A stretch of DNA of 64,000 bases. It comes from Roseiarcus sp963770035. Lineage in GTDB: Bacteria > Pseudomonadota > Alphaproteobacteria > Rhizobiales > Beijerinckiaceae. The stretch's first letter is position 1. Each line of letters opens with the position of its first letter. The DNA lies in contig CAVYON010000037.1 in assembly GCA_963770035.1 (NCBI GenBank), positions 1 through 64,000 on the forward strand. The letters are read 5' to 3'. This document shows positions 25,342-32,423 of the stretch, piece after piece. Under the pieces are notes generated by a model that saw nothing but the letters and a program-made list of their open reading frames with translations, searched no databases and had not been told where the DNA came from. Position numbers and translations under genes: made by a program.

Positions 25342-26847
25342 TCAGCCGTTGCCGATGTTGGTGAGGATGCCGACGCCGAAGGGGGCGTAAACGGCCAGCG
25401 TCTCTTCCGCATAGACGCCAAACTCACGCCGGCGCGTGCGCAGCGGCCAGTCGACCCGGTAGTAGTCGCGCCGCGTCAGCACCTCGGCGACGTTAGGGGT
25501 CTGGTTCGACTGGTACCAAACCGGCAGCCGCTCACAGAGCGCCAGGATCGTCCCCGGCGGCAGGTCGGGATGGACCTTGACCGGAATGTCAAAGCCGCCG
25601 TCGACGCTGAACGGATTATAGTACCAGCGCACTGCCCCCGAAGCCGTCACGCCGTAAGGCCGGCCGCCGTTGTCGCCATCGGCGGTGACGTTGTAACGGA
25701 CCAGCGGCCCGGAAGCGTTGGTTAGACACTTGTTGGTGATGTTTTTCTGCTCTTGCGCATTGACGTAGAGCACGGTCGGCGACAGCCGGTAGTTGTTCCA
25801 CATCGCGACCAGCATGTTGTCGATCTCGAGCACCGAGCCACGGCCCGACGAGGTGAGGAACGAGCCCGTGCCCGCTGTGCCCGAGGGGAGCGCCTGAACA
25901 TAGGCGCCGTTGACCGGATTGAAGCCGACGGTCAGCAGGCCGTCGAAGGCGAGTGTCGCATTGCGGGAATTGTCGGCCGTGATCAGCGCCACGGCCTGCT
26001 GTCCGGTGGTCAGGGGCGCGGCAAAGGTCGCGCTGTTGATCGGGGTGATCGCCTGCAGCGTTTCGGCGCCGGCAGCGCCGACGTACCAGGCGTAGGCGAC
26101 GGCGCCGGCGATGACCGGCACGGTCGCGCTCAGCGTCTGGCCCAGCGTCACCGCCTGGGTCGCATTGGCGCTCTTGTTCGAGGAGCCGCCGTTCAGCGTA
26201 TAGGTGTTGCCGTCGTTGCCGGTGATGGTCTTCGACGTCGCTACGCCGCCGGCGAGAGTCGAGTTTCTGTAGCCCTCGAAGCTCAACGCGACCACGATCA
26301 CCGAGTAGGTCCCGGCAGGCAAGGCGGCGCCCGCGCCCGACGCCGTCAGCGTGGGAGCAGCCGGCGTTCCGAGCGCCAGCGAGGCGTTGCCGCCGAGCAG
26401 CGCGGTCTCCTCCTTGCGCATGGTCTTCTGCAACAGGCGCATCGTCGCAGTGGCGTTGAGGTCCTCGAAGCCCTCCGACGCGGCTTCGGCCTCGAAGGTC
26501 ACCGTGTCTTCCTCGCCGAGCGTCAGGTAGGGCGCGACCTGCGCCTGTGAGGCGTAGGACATGCTGGCGGTGCGCTGGCCTTCAGGCACCCAGCCCATCG
26601 CGTCGTAGCCCGAGCCGATGATCGAAGTGATTGTGCGCCATCGGGCCGCGTCGCCCGGATTGATTCGCGCCACCCGCGGCAGCGCGTTCCGGAGAGGCGT
26701 AACGATCGGATAGAGGTTTTTGGCCGGCGCCTGGAGGTCATAAGCGGACAGGCCAGTGGCCAGGCTTACGTTCTTGGCGAGCGCATTGTCCGACAGCGCC
26801 TCCTTGGTCAGGCGCAGGGTTTCTTCGGTCGTTTGCAGAAGACTCAT
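25342..26847 (-). CDS. Major capsid protein (HK97 fold) with inserted Ig-like domain
   Basis: A 501-residue protein. The N-terminal part (LATGLSAYDLQAPAKNLYPIVTPLRNALPRV, PGDAARWRTI, FEAEAASEGFEDLNATATMRLLQ) and C-terminal part (LEIDNMLVAMWNNYRLSPTVLYVNAQEQKNI, RRDYYRVDWPLRTRRREFGVYAEETLAVYAPFG) fit HK97-type capsids. Between residues ~160 and 285 lies an Ig/fibronectin-like insertion (LPAGTYSVIVVALSFEGYRNS, VPVIAGAVAYAWYVGAAGAETL) that may project from the shell. ATG 26847 is preferred over 26856 because AAGGA is correctly spaced for it. Confidence 0.82.
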   Translation of the reverse strand: MSLLQTTEETLRLTKEALSDNALAKNVSLATGLSAYDLQAPAKNLYPIVTPLRNALPRVARINPGDAARWRTITSIIGSGYDAMGWVPEGQRTASMSYASQAQVAPYLTLGEEDTVTFEAEAASEGFEDLNATATMRLLQKTMRKEETALLGGNASLALGTPAAPTLTASGAGAALPAGTYSVIVVALSFEGYRNSTLAGGVATSKTITGNDGNTYTLNGGSSNKSANATQAVTLGQTLSATVPVIAGAVAYAWYVGAAGAETLQAITPINSATFAAPLTTGQQAVALITADNSRNATLAFDGLLTVGFNPVNGAYVQALPSGTAGTGSFLTSSGRGSVLEIDNMLVAMWNNYRLSPTVLYVNAQEQKNITNKCLTNASGPLVRYNVTADGDNGGRPYGVTASGAVRWYYNPFSVDGGFDIPVKVHPDLPPGTILALCERLPVWYQSNQTPNVAEVLTRRDYYRVDWPLRTRRREFGVYAEETLAVYAPFGVGILTNIGNG

Positions 26848-26882
26848 GGAGCTCATTCCTTAGCGGTTGACGGCGTCGGGGG

Positions 26883-28031
26883 TCAGAAGTCGGCGTTGGC
26901 GATGATCCAGCCCGAGCCGCCGCCGCCCTGGAGAAGCGTCGCCTGCCCGGCCGTTCCGGCCGAGTTGCCGTTGATCGAGATGGCGTTGGCCGTGTGCGTC
27001 GCGCCGGCCGAAATCGTGGTCGTGGTCGCGGTTCCAGCCTGGTTGGTCTTGAACGTGCCCGTCGCCACGGTGACAGTCGGCGCCTTCAGGAGTTGAACCG
27101 GCGTCGCCATGTAGAAGCTCTGGGCCGCGGCGCTCGCGTTCATGCCAGCGCCGATGACGACGCCAGCGGCCGGTTCGGGGATCGCCCACGCGTAACGCTG
27201 ACAAACTTCGAGAACGACCTGGGCGTCGAGGTGCTCGAAGGGCGAAGCCTGCGGACCGATCTCGAGCTGCACGCCGTTGATGACGATCGAGTCGTCGGCG
27301 CCGGCGGTCCCGGTCGGCGTGAAGGATAGGAGCAGGCCGAGCTGGGTCGTATTGAAGGGCACGACGCCGGTAAACTGGTAGCGCATCATGGCCGTCGTCA
27401 GTGTTTGCTGCGCGCTGACGACTTGCGAAGCGCCGGTCCAGGTTCCAGCGACCATGCTCGCGGCGCTTTGGTTCACGCCGTTGCCTTCGATCACCTGGAT
27501 ATTGAGCGGGCCGCCCGAATAAGTGGCCCCGATTCGCGCCCAGAACGACAGCGTAACTATCTGGCCCTGACAGCGCAGCGAGTCGAAGGTCTCGATCACC
27601 TGGCCGACGTTGATCGTCGAGAGATTGGCGTTGCCGGACTGGCGCGAGACCTTCAGGCTCTGGCTGAAGCCTTGCACCGACGTGTCGGGGACCGCGGCCA
27701 TAAGGACGGCGCACGACGCGCCGCTGCAGGCGAAAAATCGGTCGGCGAAATAGGTCGGCGTGGCGGCGATCGGCGTCGTGATCACGCCGCCCGAGGCCAG
27801 ACCGGCAATGTTGCGCTGGAACGGATTGATCGAGAAATCGCCGCCGTCGATCAGATTACGGAAATTGGCGAAAGGATTGAAGGCGAGCGGCACGCAGCCG
27901 ACCTCGAGCAAATCCAGAGCCTGCGCGCCTGCGCCGACATTGGAGACGAGGGCGTTGGCGTCGGCCTGGAAGGCGCCGTTGCGCGTGATGAACGAGGCGT
28001 AGGGCGCGGGCGCCAGATAGGTTAGAGCCAT
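26883..28031 (-). CDS. Putative head decoration or head fibre protein
   Basis: A 382-residue protein between the prohead protease and the capsid gene. Residues 60-280 have the form NLIDGGDFSINPFQRN, FADRFFACSGA, VSRQSGNANLSTINVGQVIE, VTLSFWARIGATYSGGPLNIQVI and GVQLEIGPQASPFEHL. This is a carbohydrate-binding-like jelly roll often found in phage structural proteins. The C-terminus (about 290-382) is Thr/Ala/Gly-rich. AGGATCACCC precedes the ATG. A decoration or host-glycan-binding role is inferred from location. Confidence 0.6.
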   Translation of the reverse strand: MALTYLAPAPYASFITRNGAFQADANALVSNVGAGAQALDLLEVGCVPLAFNPFANFRNLIDGGDFSINPFQRNIAGLASGGVITTPIAATPTYFADRFFACSGASCAVLMAAVPDTSVQGFSQSLKVSRQSGNANLSTINVGQVIETFDSLRCQGQIVTLSFWARIGATYSGGPLNIQVIEGNGVNQSAASMVAGTWTGASQVVSAQQTLTTAMMRYQFTGVVPFNTTQLGLLLSFTPTGTAGADDSIVINGVQLEIGPQASPFEHLDAQVVLEVCQRYAWAIPEPAAGVVIGAGMNASAAAQSFYMATPVQLLKAPTVTVATGTFKTNQAGTATTTTISAGATHTANAISINGNSAGTAGQATLLQGGGGSGWIIANADF

Positions 28032-28268
28032 GGGTGATCCTGGGTTGAAAACAGTTGGAGAAAGTCGCGCGGCAGCCGAGCGCAGGCGCGGTTGAACCGA
28101 TCGCCGCCGTGAGCAAGGCGATGGCCCGCAGTTGCGCTTCTGGCCGCCGCGCCGCCGAACGCCGGGGCGTCGGCAATCGCGTCCTTCTTCCGCCGCCGCG
28201 GGAGAAGGGCCTGACCTCGTGGTGTGAGGACGCCGAAGGCGACGGACGAGGGTTTGGTCGAAATCGGC

Positions 28269-29168
28269 TCAGAAGCGTAGCGGGTTGGCGAGACTGAGCT
28301 TGGTCAGCGCCAGCGCCCGAGCGTCGGGCGGCAGCTTCGCCAGGCGATGGATCGCCTCGTCCGCCGAAAGCGGCTCAGCGTCTCCGTCGGCGCTTTTCGC
28401 CACCGCTCTCAGCGCGGCCCTTGCGGGAAGCGGCTGGGCCTCGAGCGCGGCGACGCGCTTCGTAAGATCGGCGAGCACGGGGGAAAGCGTTTCAAGCGCC
28501 TTCTGTAGGCGCACGGCCTCTTTCTCGGCGCGATCGAGCCGGATTGCTGCGTCCGCCAGTTGGTTGGCGGCTTTGTAAAACGCTTCCGACGTTTGCGGCG
28601 CCGCCTGAGTCTCGACCCGCGCAACATCGCTCGGCGCGGCAACTGGCGTCGGGACGGGGGCCTCTACACGGGCGGCAAAGGCGCGCTTCTCGACCACGCC
28701 GCCCTTCACGACTTCAAAGGTCGCGTCGGGCAGGCATGGCAGGTCGACGAGCGAGATTTCGCGCGGTTCGGCGGTGTAGCGGATGAGGCCCGTGTCCTCG
28801 TCGGGCCATCGCTTCACATAACGTCCGCCCTGGGAGAAGCCGGTGTAGACGCCCTCGGTGACCTTCCGCCACTCATCGTCGTCGACGATCTTGGCCGCCA
28901 CGACCACGCGCTTCGCTTCGTCGTCGAAGGCGATGTCGGTGAGCTTGCCGGCGGCGACGTTGCCGTGCATCGCGCGGACGGCGCCCATGGATTTTCCGCC
29001 GCTAGCCGCCAGCGCCTCGGCCGACCACTTCTCAAAGTAAGGCTTCGAGGAGGCGTAGTCGCAGATCTCGCCGGAACGGTCGGCCGCCTCGGCGGTTGCG
29101 ACGCCGGTGACGAGGCGCTGATCGAGGTCGACCTTGGCGAGCGGCAGGAAGAGTTCGAGTGAGGACAC
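28269..29168 (-). CDS. Prohead protease (HK97 family) with C-terminal coiled-coil scaffold
   Basis: A 299-residue protein starting at GTG 29168 (VSSLELFLPLAKVDLDQRLVTGVA). The S78/HK97 protease core has His in AVRAMHGNVAAGKL and Ser in PREISLVDLPCLP. Residues ~190-245 form a coiled coil (RLDRAEKEAVRLQKALETLSPVLADLTKRVAALEAQ), the expected scaffolding extension. The frame continues upstream without a stop into a degraded portal fragment, so a naive call would be 592 residues. The promoter at 29295-29323 and the family N-terminus support the GTG. Confidence 0.8.
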   Translation of the reverse strand: MSSLELFLPLAKVDLDQRLVTGVATAEAADRSGEICDYASSKPYFEKWSAEALAASGGKSMGAVRAMHGNVAAGKLTDIAFDDEAKRVVVAAKIVDDDEWRKVTEGVYTGFSQGGRYVKRWPDEDTGLIRYTAEPREISLVDLPCLPDATFEVVKGGVVEKRAFAARVEAPVPTPVAAPSDVARVETQAAPQTSEAFYKAANQLADAAIRLDRAEKEAVRLQKALETLSPVLADLTKRVAALEAQPLPARAALRAVAKSADGDAEPLSADEAIHRLAKLPPDARALALTKLSLANPLRF

Positions 29169-29294
29169 GCTGGACTCCGTGAGGCAGGCGCGCGCCGGAA
29201 CGCGCCCGAACGGCGCGTGCGCGGGAAGCAGGAAAAAGCTATTCGAAGTGCGGGGAGGGGGCCGCCTCGGCGCCCACCATCTCCATTGTTCCCG

Positions 29295-29323
29295 ACTATG
29301 CCACAACCGGCGTAAGCGGTCAA
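29295..29323 (-). promoter_or_regulatory. Leftward promoter before the prohead protease (twin of 38037-38065)
   Basis: On the minus strand: TTGACC, a 17-base spacer containing CGCCGGTT, then CATAGT. The terminase promoter region has the same -35, the same -10, the same spacer length and the same CGCCGGTT core. The protease GTG lies about 127 bases downstream. Confidence 0.6.
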
Positions 29324-29412
29324 GAGTTTGTTCGCTTTTTGTTCCGAAAAAGTGCGACTTGGTTCCGAATACCAGAAAATGCGGCGTCGGGTAAGTGGGC
29401 TGCGGCCGAGTG

Positions 29413-30071
29413 AGGACGGCATGGATTTCAGCATCCGCCGCCGGCCGAGGAGCGCGACATTGACGGTCAGCGCCACCTGCTCGACTGGGCTCATGCCGTA
29501 GAGCCGGTGCGCCCGCAGATTGCGCGGCAGGTAGAGAAGCTCCTCGGCGGATAAGTCGGGGGCTCGTGCCGTGTGGCGCCTGGTGATGGGCCGGGTCGGG
29601 CGGCTCGGGCGCGCGCCCGTCCTCGCCGATCAGGGGCTTGATTGTCGCCCCGTCGATCACGTCGAGGGCGTAGAGCCTTCCGCCGCGATCGTAGCGCGGG
29701 TAGAGGGTCGCCGCGTCGATCACCAACAGGTCCTCGAGCAGCATGTGCAGCCAGTCGCCGAACGAGCGTCGCCGGTCCGGGCGTGCGAGCAAGCCGAGCG
29801 TCCTCTCGATCCTGGCCAATTCGTCCGGCAGGTTCGCCCGCGTCCGCGCGCGCACGGTAAAATTCAGCGCCGCGACCTGGTCTTTGCGGGTCTCGATCAC
29901 GGCGCGCAGCAGCGGCAGCGCGTCGGCAAGCGTGCGCAGTTCGTCAAAGCCGATGCCGCCCTCGGAGCGCGGGACGTAGATGAGGTTGGCGCCGAACGGA
30001 TAGTCGAACTGCCGCCCCTTGACGTCCGGCGCCGCCTGCGGCGGCAACGGCTTTTGCGGCCCAAACCAGGA
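29413..30071 (-). pseudogene. Third portal gene copy, truncated and rearranged
   Basis: Begins at the codons for SWFGPQKPLPPQ (portal residue 32) immediately after the second immunity-like gene, and follows the intact portal closely to about residue 200 (AHHQAPHGTS). A two-base loss then shifts the frame. Next comes an internal deletion joining VNVAL (about residue 238) to the segment around RRMLK (about 288), and homology stops near residue 296. It lacks the portal start, C-terminus and any toxin domain. Sequence between it and the protease contains the second promoter. Confidence 0.75.
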
Positions 30072-30094
30072 TTGCTGCGTGAGGCCGTTCGTCC

Positions 30095-30577
30095 TTACTG
30101 CGCCGCGGGCGGAGACTCTGCGTCACCCGGCGTGATCGGAAGGAGGGGCCCGTCCGACCACGGCACGCGGTTCTCGGCGAAGATTGCTTCGATCGCTTCG
30201 ATGAAGCCGGGCTTCAGTTTGTCTCCTTCGTCCGAAGCGTCCGGGAAGAACGATTGGACCAATGCATCAAGCTTCTCGGTTCCGTATATTAAGGTCCCGT
30301 TCCACAGAACGGCGCCTGCGCCCCCATAAGGGCTGAGCCTACGGATAGCTTCGAAAAACGATTTCTCGTCGTGGCACTCGACAAACTTATGCACTGTAAC
30401 GAGATCGCACTTGATCGTACGATAAGTCGTGTCGACCGCGAGCTGCCACCGAGCAGTGGAGTAACCGGGAATTCGTTCGAGGTCTCCGTGCGCGAACAGC
30501 ACCAGGCCATAGTCGTCGCCGGCGAGCGTCTGGAGGTCCCTTTGGAGCCATAGCGCGATATCTTCAGGCATGGTCAT
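30095..30577 (-). CDS. Immunity-like protein 2
   Basis: A 160-residue protein, the same length as the immunity-like protein at 31934-32416 and clearly paralogous: ALWLQRDLQTLAGDDYGLVLF, RWQLAVDTTYRTIKCDLVTVHKF, SPYGGAGAVLWNGTLIYGTEKL, FIEAIEAIFAENRVPWSDGPLLPI. It overlaps or abuts the second toxin-like gene, so the two are probably co-translated. ATG 30577 aligns with its paralogue's start; a GTG at 30586 overlapping the toxin stop is possible. It should neutralise the second toxin-like domain. Confidence 0.6.
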   Translation of the reverse strand: MTMPEDIALWLQRDLQTLAGDDYGLVLFAHGDLERIPGYSTARWQLAVDTTYRTIKCDLVTVHKFVECHDEKSFFEAIRRLSPYGGAGAVLWNGTLIYGTEKLDALVQSFFPDASDEGDKLKPGFIEAIEAIFAENRVPWSDGPLLPITPGDAESPPAAQ

Positions 30578-30582
30578 CTCGG

Positions 30583-31182
30583 TCACTTTCCCGGGAACTT
30601 GAGTTTCAGAGGCTGACCACCGTTGAGTTTATTTATCAAAGGATCATTGATGCCAACTGATGCGGGAGTGCTCACTGTCTTCCAACTCGCTTGTCCAGCC
30701 GGGCGGAATGTAATGGCGCTCCCTTCGGACATTTTCGCGACGAAGCCCCCGTCGCTGAGTGGATCCACCGAGAGAGGGGTCCGTCCACTATACGCCTTCA
30801 GCACAAAGTCCCGCGCGGTCGAATCCGGGTCGTCCGAGGGCGGCATGCTCCGCGGGACGCCGAGCCTTGTGGCCTCTCCCGGCAAGACGCCTGCCGGTGC
30901 GACGGCGCCGGCGATCGTTCCTGGGGGCGGGGCTTCCGCTGGCCGGGGAGCTCCGGGCGGCTTTATGGGTGGTGGCTCGACCGGCGGCGGTTCGATGATC
31001 TGTGCGATGCCCGTCCCGCCCACACCCGACATCACCGCGTCGTTGCTCGCGACCTGAACGCCCTGCGGCTTCGGCTTTCGCGCCGGACTGCCGACGGTCG
31101 CGACCGCCCCGTCAGCCGTCGCAAACCGCCCGCGCTCGTCGTGGTTGGGGTTGAACTTTCCCAAGCCCCGCCTTCGCCTCAT
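30583..31182 (-). CDS. Second portal-type toxin-like C-terminal module (orphan)
   Basis: A 199-residue frame: NPNHDERGRFATADGAV (about residues 11-27), a Pro-rich linker (IEPPPVEPPPIKPPGAP), and a C-terminal domain (about 113-199) paralogous to the end of the intact portal: FVLKAYSGRTP, SEGSAITFRPAG, ASVGINDPLINKLNGGQPLKLKFPGK. In the intact portal the same linker is continuous with the portal core. Here a one-base insertion in the run CTTGGGAAAG separates it from the upstream portal fragment. An ATG at 31182 allows independent translation. The activity is unknown. Confidence 0.6.
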   Translation of the reverse strand: MRRRRGLGKFNPNHDERGRFATADGAVATVGSPARKPKPQGVQVASNDAVMSGVGGTGIAQIIEPPPVEPPPIKPPGAPRPAEAPPPGTIAGAVAPAGVLPGEATRLGVPRSMPPSDDPDSTARDFVLKAYSGRTPLSVDPLSDGGFVAKMSEGSAITFRPAGQASWKTVSTPASVGINDPLINKLNGGQPLKLKFPGK

Positions 31183-31929
31183 CCCCTCCCAGCCCCAGCT
31201 CCGCCCGCGCCTCCTCGCGCGTCTTGATGCCGGCGGACACCAGGATCTGCAGGGTCTGGGCCTGCTGCAGCGGGTCGATGCCGTCGTCGCCGACCCAGAC
31301 GAATTCGAGGTCCGGCTCGCCCATCGACACCTGGATCACCTGGTCGAGCGCGCTCTTGATCCAGGTTTTCAGCGGCGCCAGCCCTTCCTGCGTCGCCTGG
31401 AGCCGCATCGTCTCCGAGGTTGCGCGATTGACCTGGGCGACGAAGGGGGTGGCGGGGACGGAAAAGGTGTAGCAGATCACCCGCGCGAGCCACTCGTCGT
31501 ACTGGTCCTTCAGCGGCGGTTGGCGCGCTTCGATCAGGCGGAAATCGGACGGCATGAATTTCAGCATCCGGCGTTTGGCCGAATCGCCGCTCATTTTGGC
31601 GTCGAAATAATCCTGGAACTGGGAAACCTGGTCGGGCGACCACTCCTTCGGCAAGGTCCCGAAGGCGTCGGGCGACGTTCCCGTCCGGTAATAGTCGAGC
31701 GTCGCCGCCTCGCGCCGGAGCGCGACATTGACGGTCAGCGCCACCTGCTCGACCGGGCTCATGCCGTAGAGCCGGTGCGCCCGCAGGTTGCGCGGCAGAT
31801 AGAGAAGCTCGTCGGCGGAAAAGTCGGCGGCGGGCACGCCGTGCAGCGCCTGCTGATAGGCCGGGTCGGGCGGCTCGGGCGCGCGCCCGTCCTCGCCGAT
31901 GAGCGGCTTGATCGTCGCCCCGTCGAGCC
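31143..31929 (-). pseudogene. Second portal gene copy, 5'-truncated and frameshifted
   Basis: Homology starts at portal residue 171 (DGATIKPLIGEDGR), directly after the stop codon of the first immunity-like gene and in the same frame. It stays near-identical in DNA to the intact portal to residue ~426 (AGLGK), then a one-base insertion breaks it from the toxin-like module. It has lost the first 170 residues. An internal ATG at 31837 exists, but a portal without its N-terminal half should not function. It probably marks a recombination between portal genes. Confidence 0.75.
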
Positions 31930-31933
31930 CCGC

Positions 31934-32416
31934 TCAGCGCGGGGCGGAAAGCTCTGCGCTCGCGCCGGCGGGCATGATCGGGAGCAATGGCTTGTCCGAC
32001 CAAGCTACGCCGTTTTCCGCGAAGATTTGCTCAAGCGCTTCGATGAAAGCCGCATTCAGCCTATCGTCGCGTTGGTCGGGCGGCGGAAAATTAGCCTCAA
32101 TGAGCTTGCAGAGGCGAGGAGCGCCCCAGACAATGGTAGCGTGCCAGAATCCTGCGCCATTCTCATAGGGAGCTAAGGTTTGAATTGCACGCAAATAGGA
32201 CGCCCGGTCAGGTGTGGCACCGAAATCATTGACTTTTATCAAGTCACAGACGAGCCCGCGGTAGATCAAGTCCACGCCAAGCTGCCATCGCTCGGGCGTG
32301 TCATCCGGGATTGAGACCAGATTGCCGTTGAGCATGTAGATGAGGCCCCAGTCTTCATGATAAAGTCCGAGCAGCTGTTCTTGCAGCCACAGTGCAGTAT
32401 TGGTGGGTATCGTCAT
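31934..32416 (-). CDS. Immunity-like protein 1 (partner of the portal C-terminal toxin-like domain)
   Basis: A 160-residue protein starting MTIPTNTALWLQEQLLGLYHEDWGLIYML seven bases after the portal stop. It has W/Y-rich motifs (RWQLGVDLIYRGLVCDLIKVNDF, YENGAGFWHATIVWGA) and FIEALEQIFAENGVAWSDKPLLPI near the C-terminus. I recognise this protein type as a frequent neighbour of toxin-tipped proteins in Rhizobiales but cannot name a family. No phage structural role is apparent. Its position and its paralogue behind the second toxin-like module support an immunity function. Confidence 0.62.
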   Translation of the reverse strand: MTIPTNTALWLQEQLLGLYHEDWGLIYMLNGNLVSIPDDTPERWQLGVDLIYRGLVCDLIKVNDFGATPDRASYLRAIQTLAPYENGAGFWHATIVWGAPRLCKLIEANFPPPDQRDDRLNAAFIEALEQIFAENGVAWSDKPLLPIMPAGASAELSAPR

Positions 32417-32423
32417 TTCTGGC

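Noticed and set aside
28269..30047. A single 592-residue protein
   Set aside because: It is a chance read-through joining a degraded portal fragment, out-of-frame sequence and the prohead protease. The family N-terminus and a promoter place the protease start at 29168.
31143..31182. Programmed -1 frameshift (GGGAAAG) joining portal fragment and toxin-like module
   Set aside because: The shift needed is +1, and the codon phase does not fit the -1 heptamer rule. A simple insertion explains it better.
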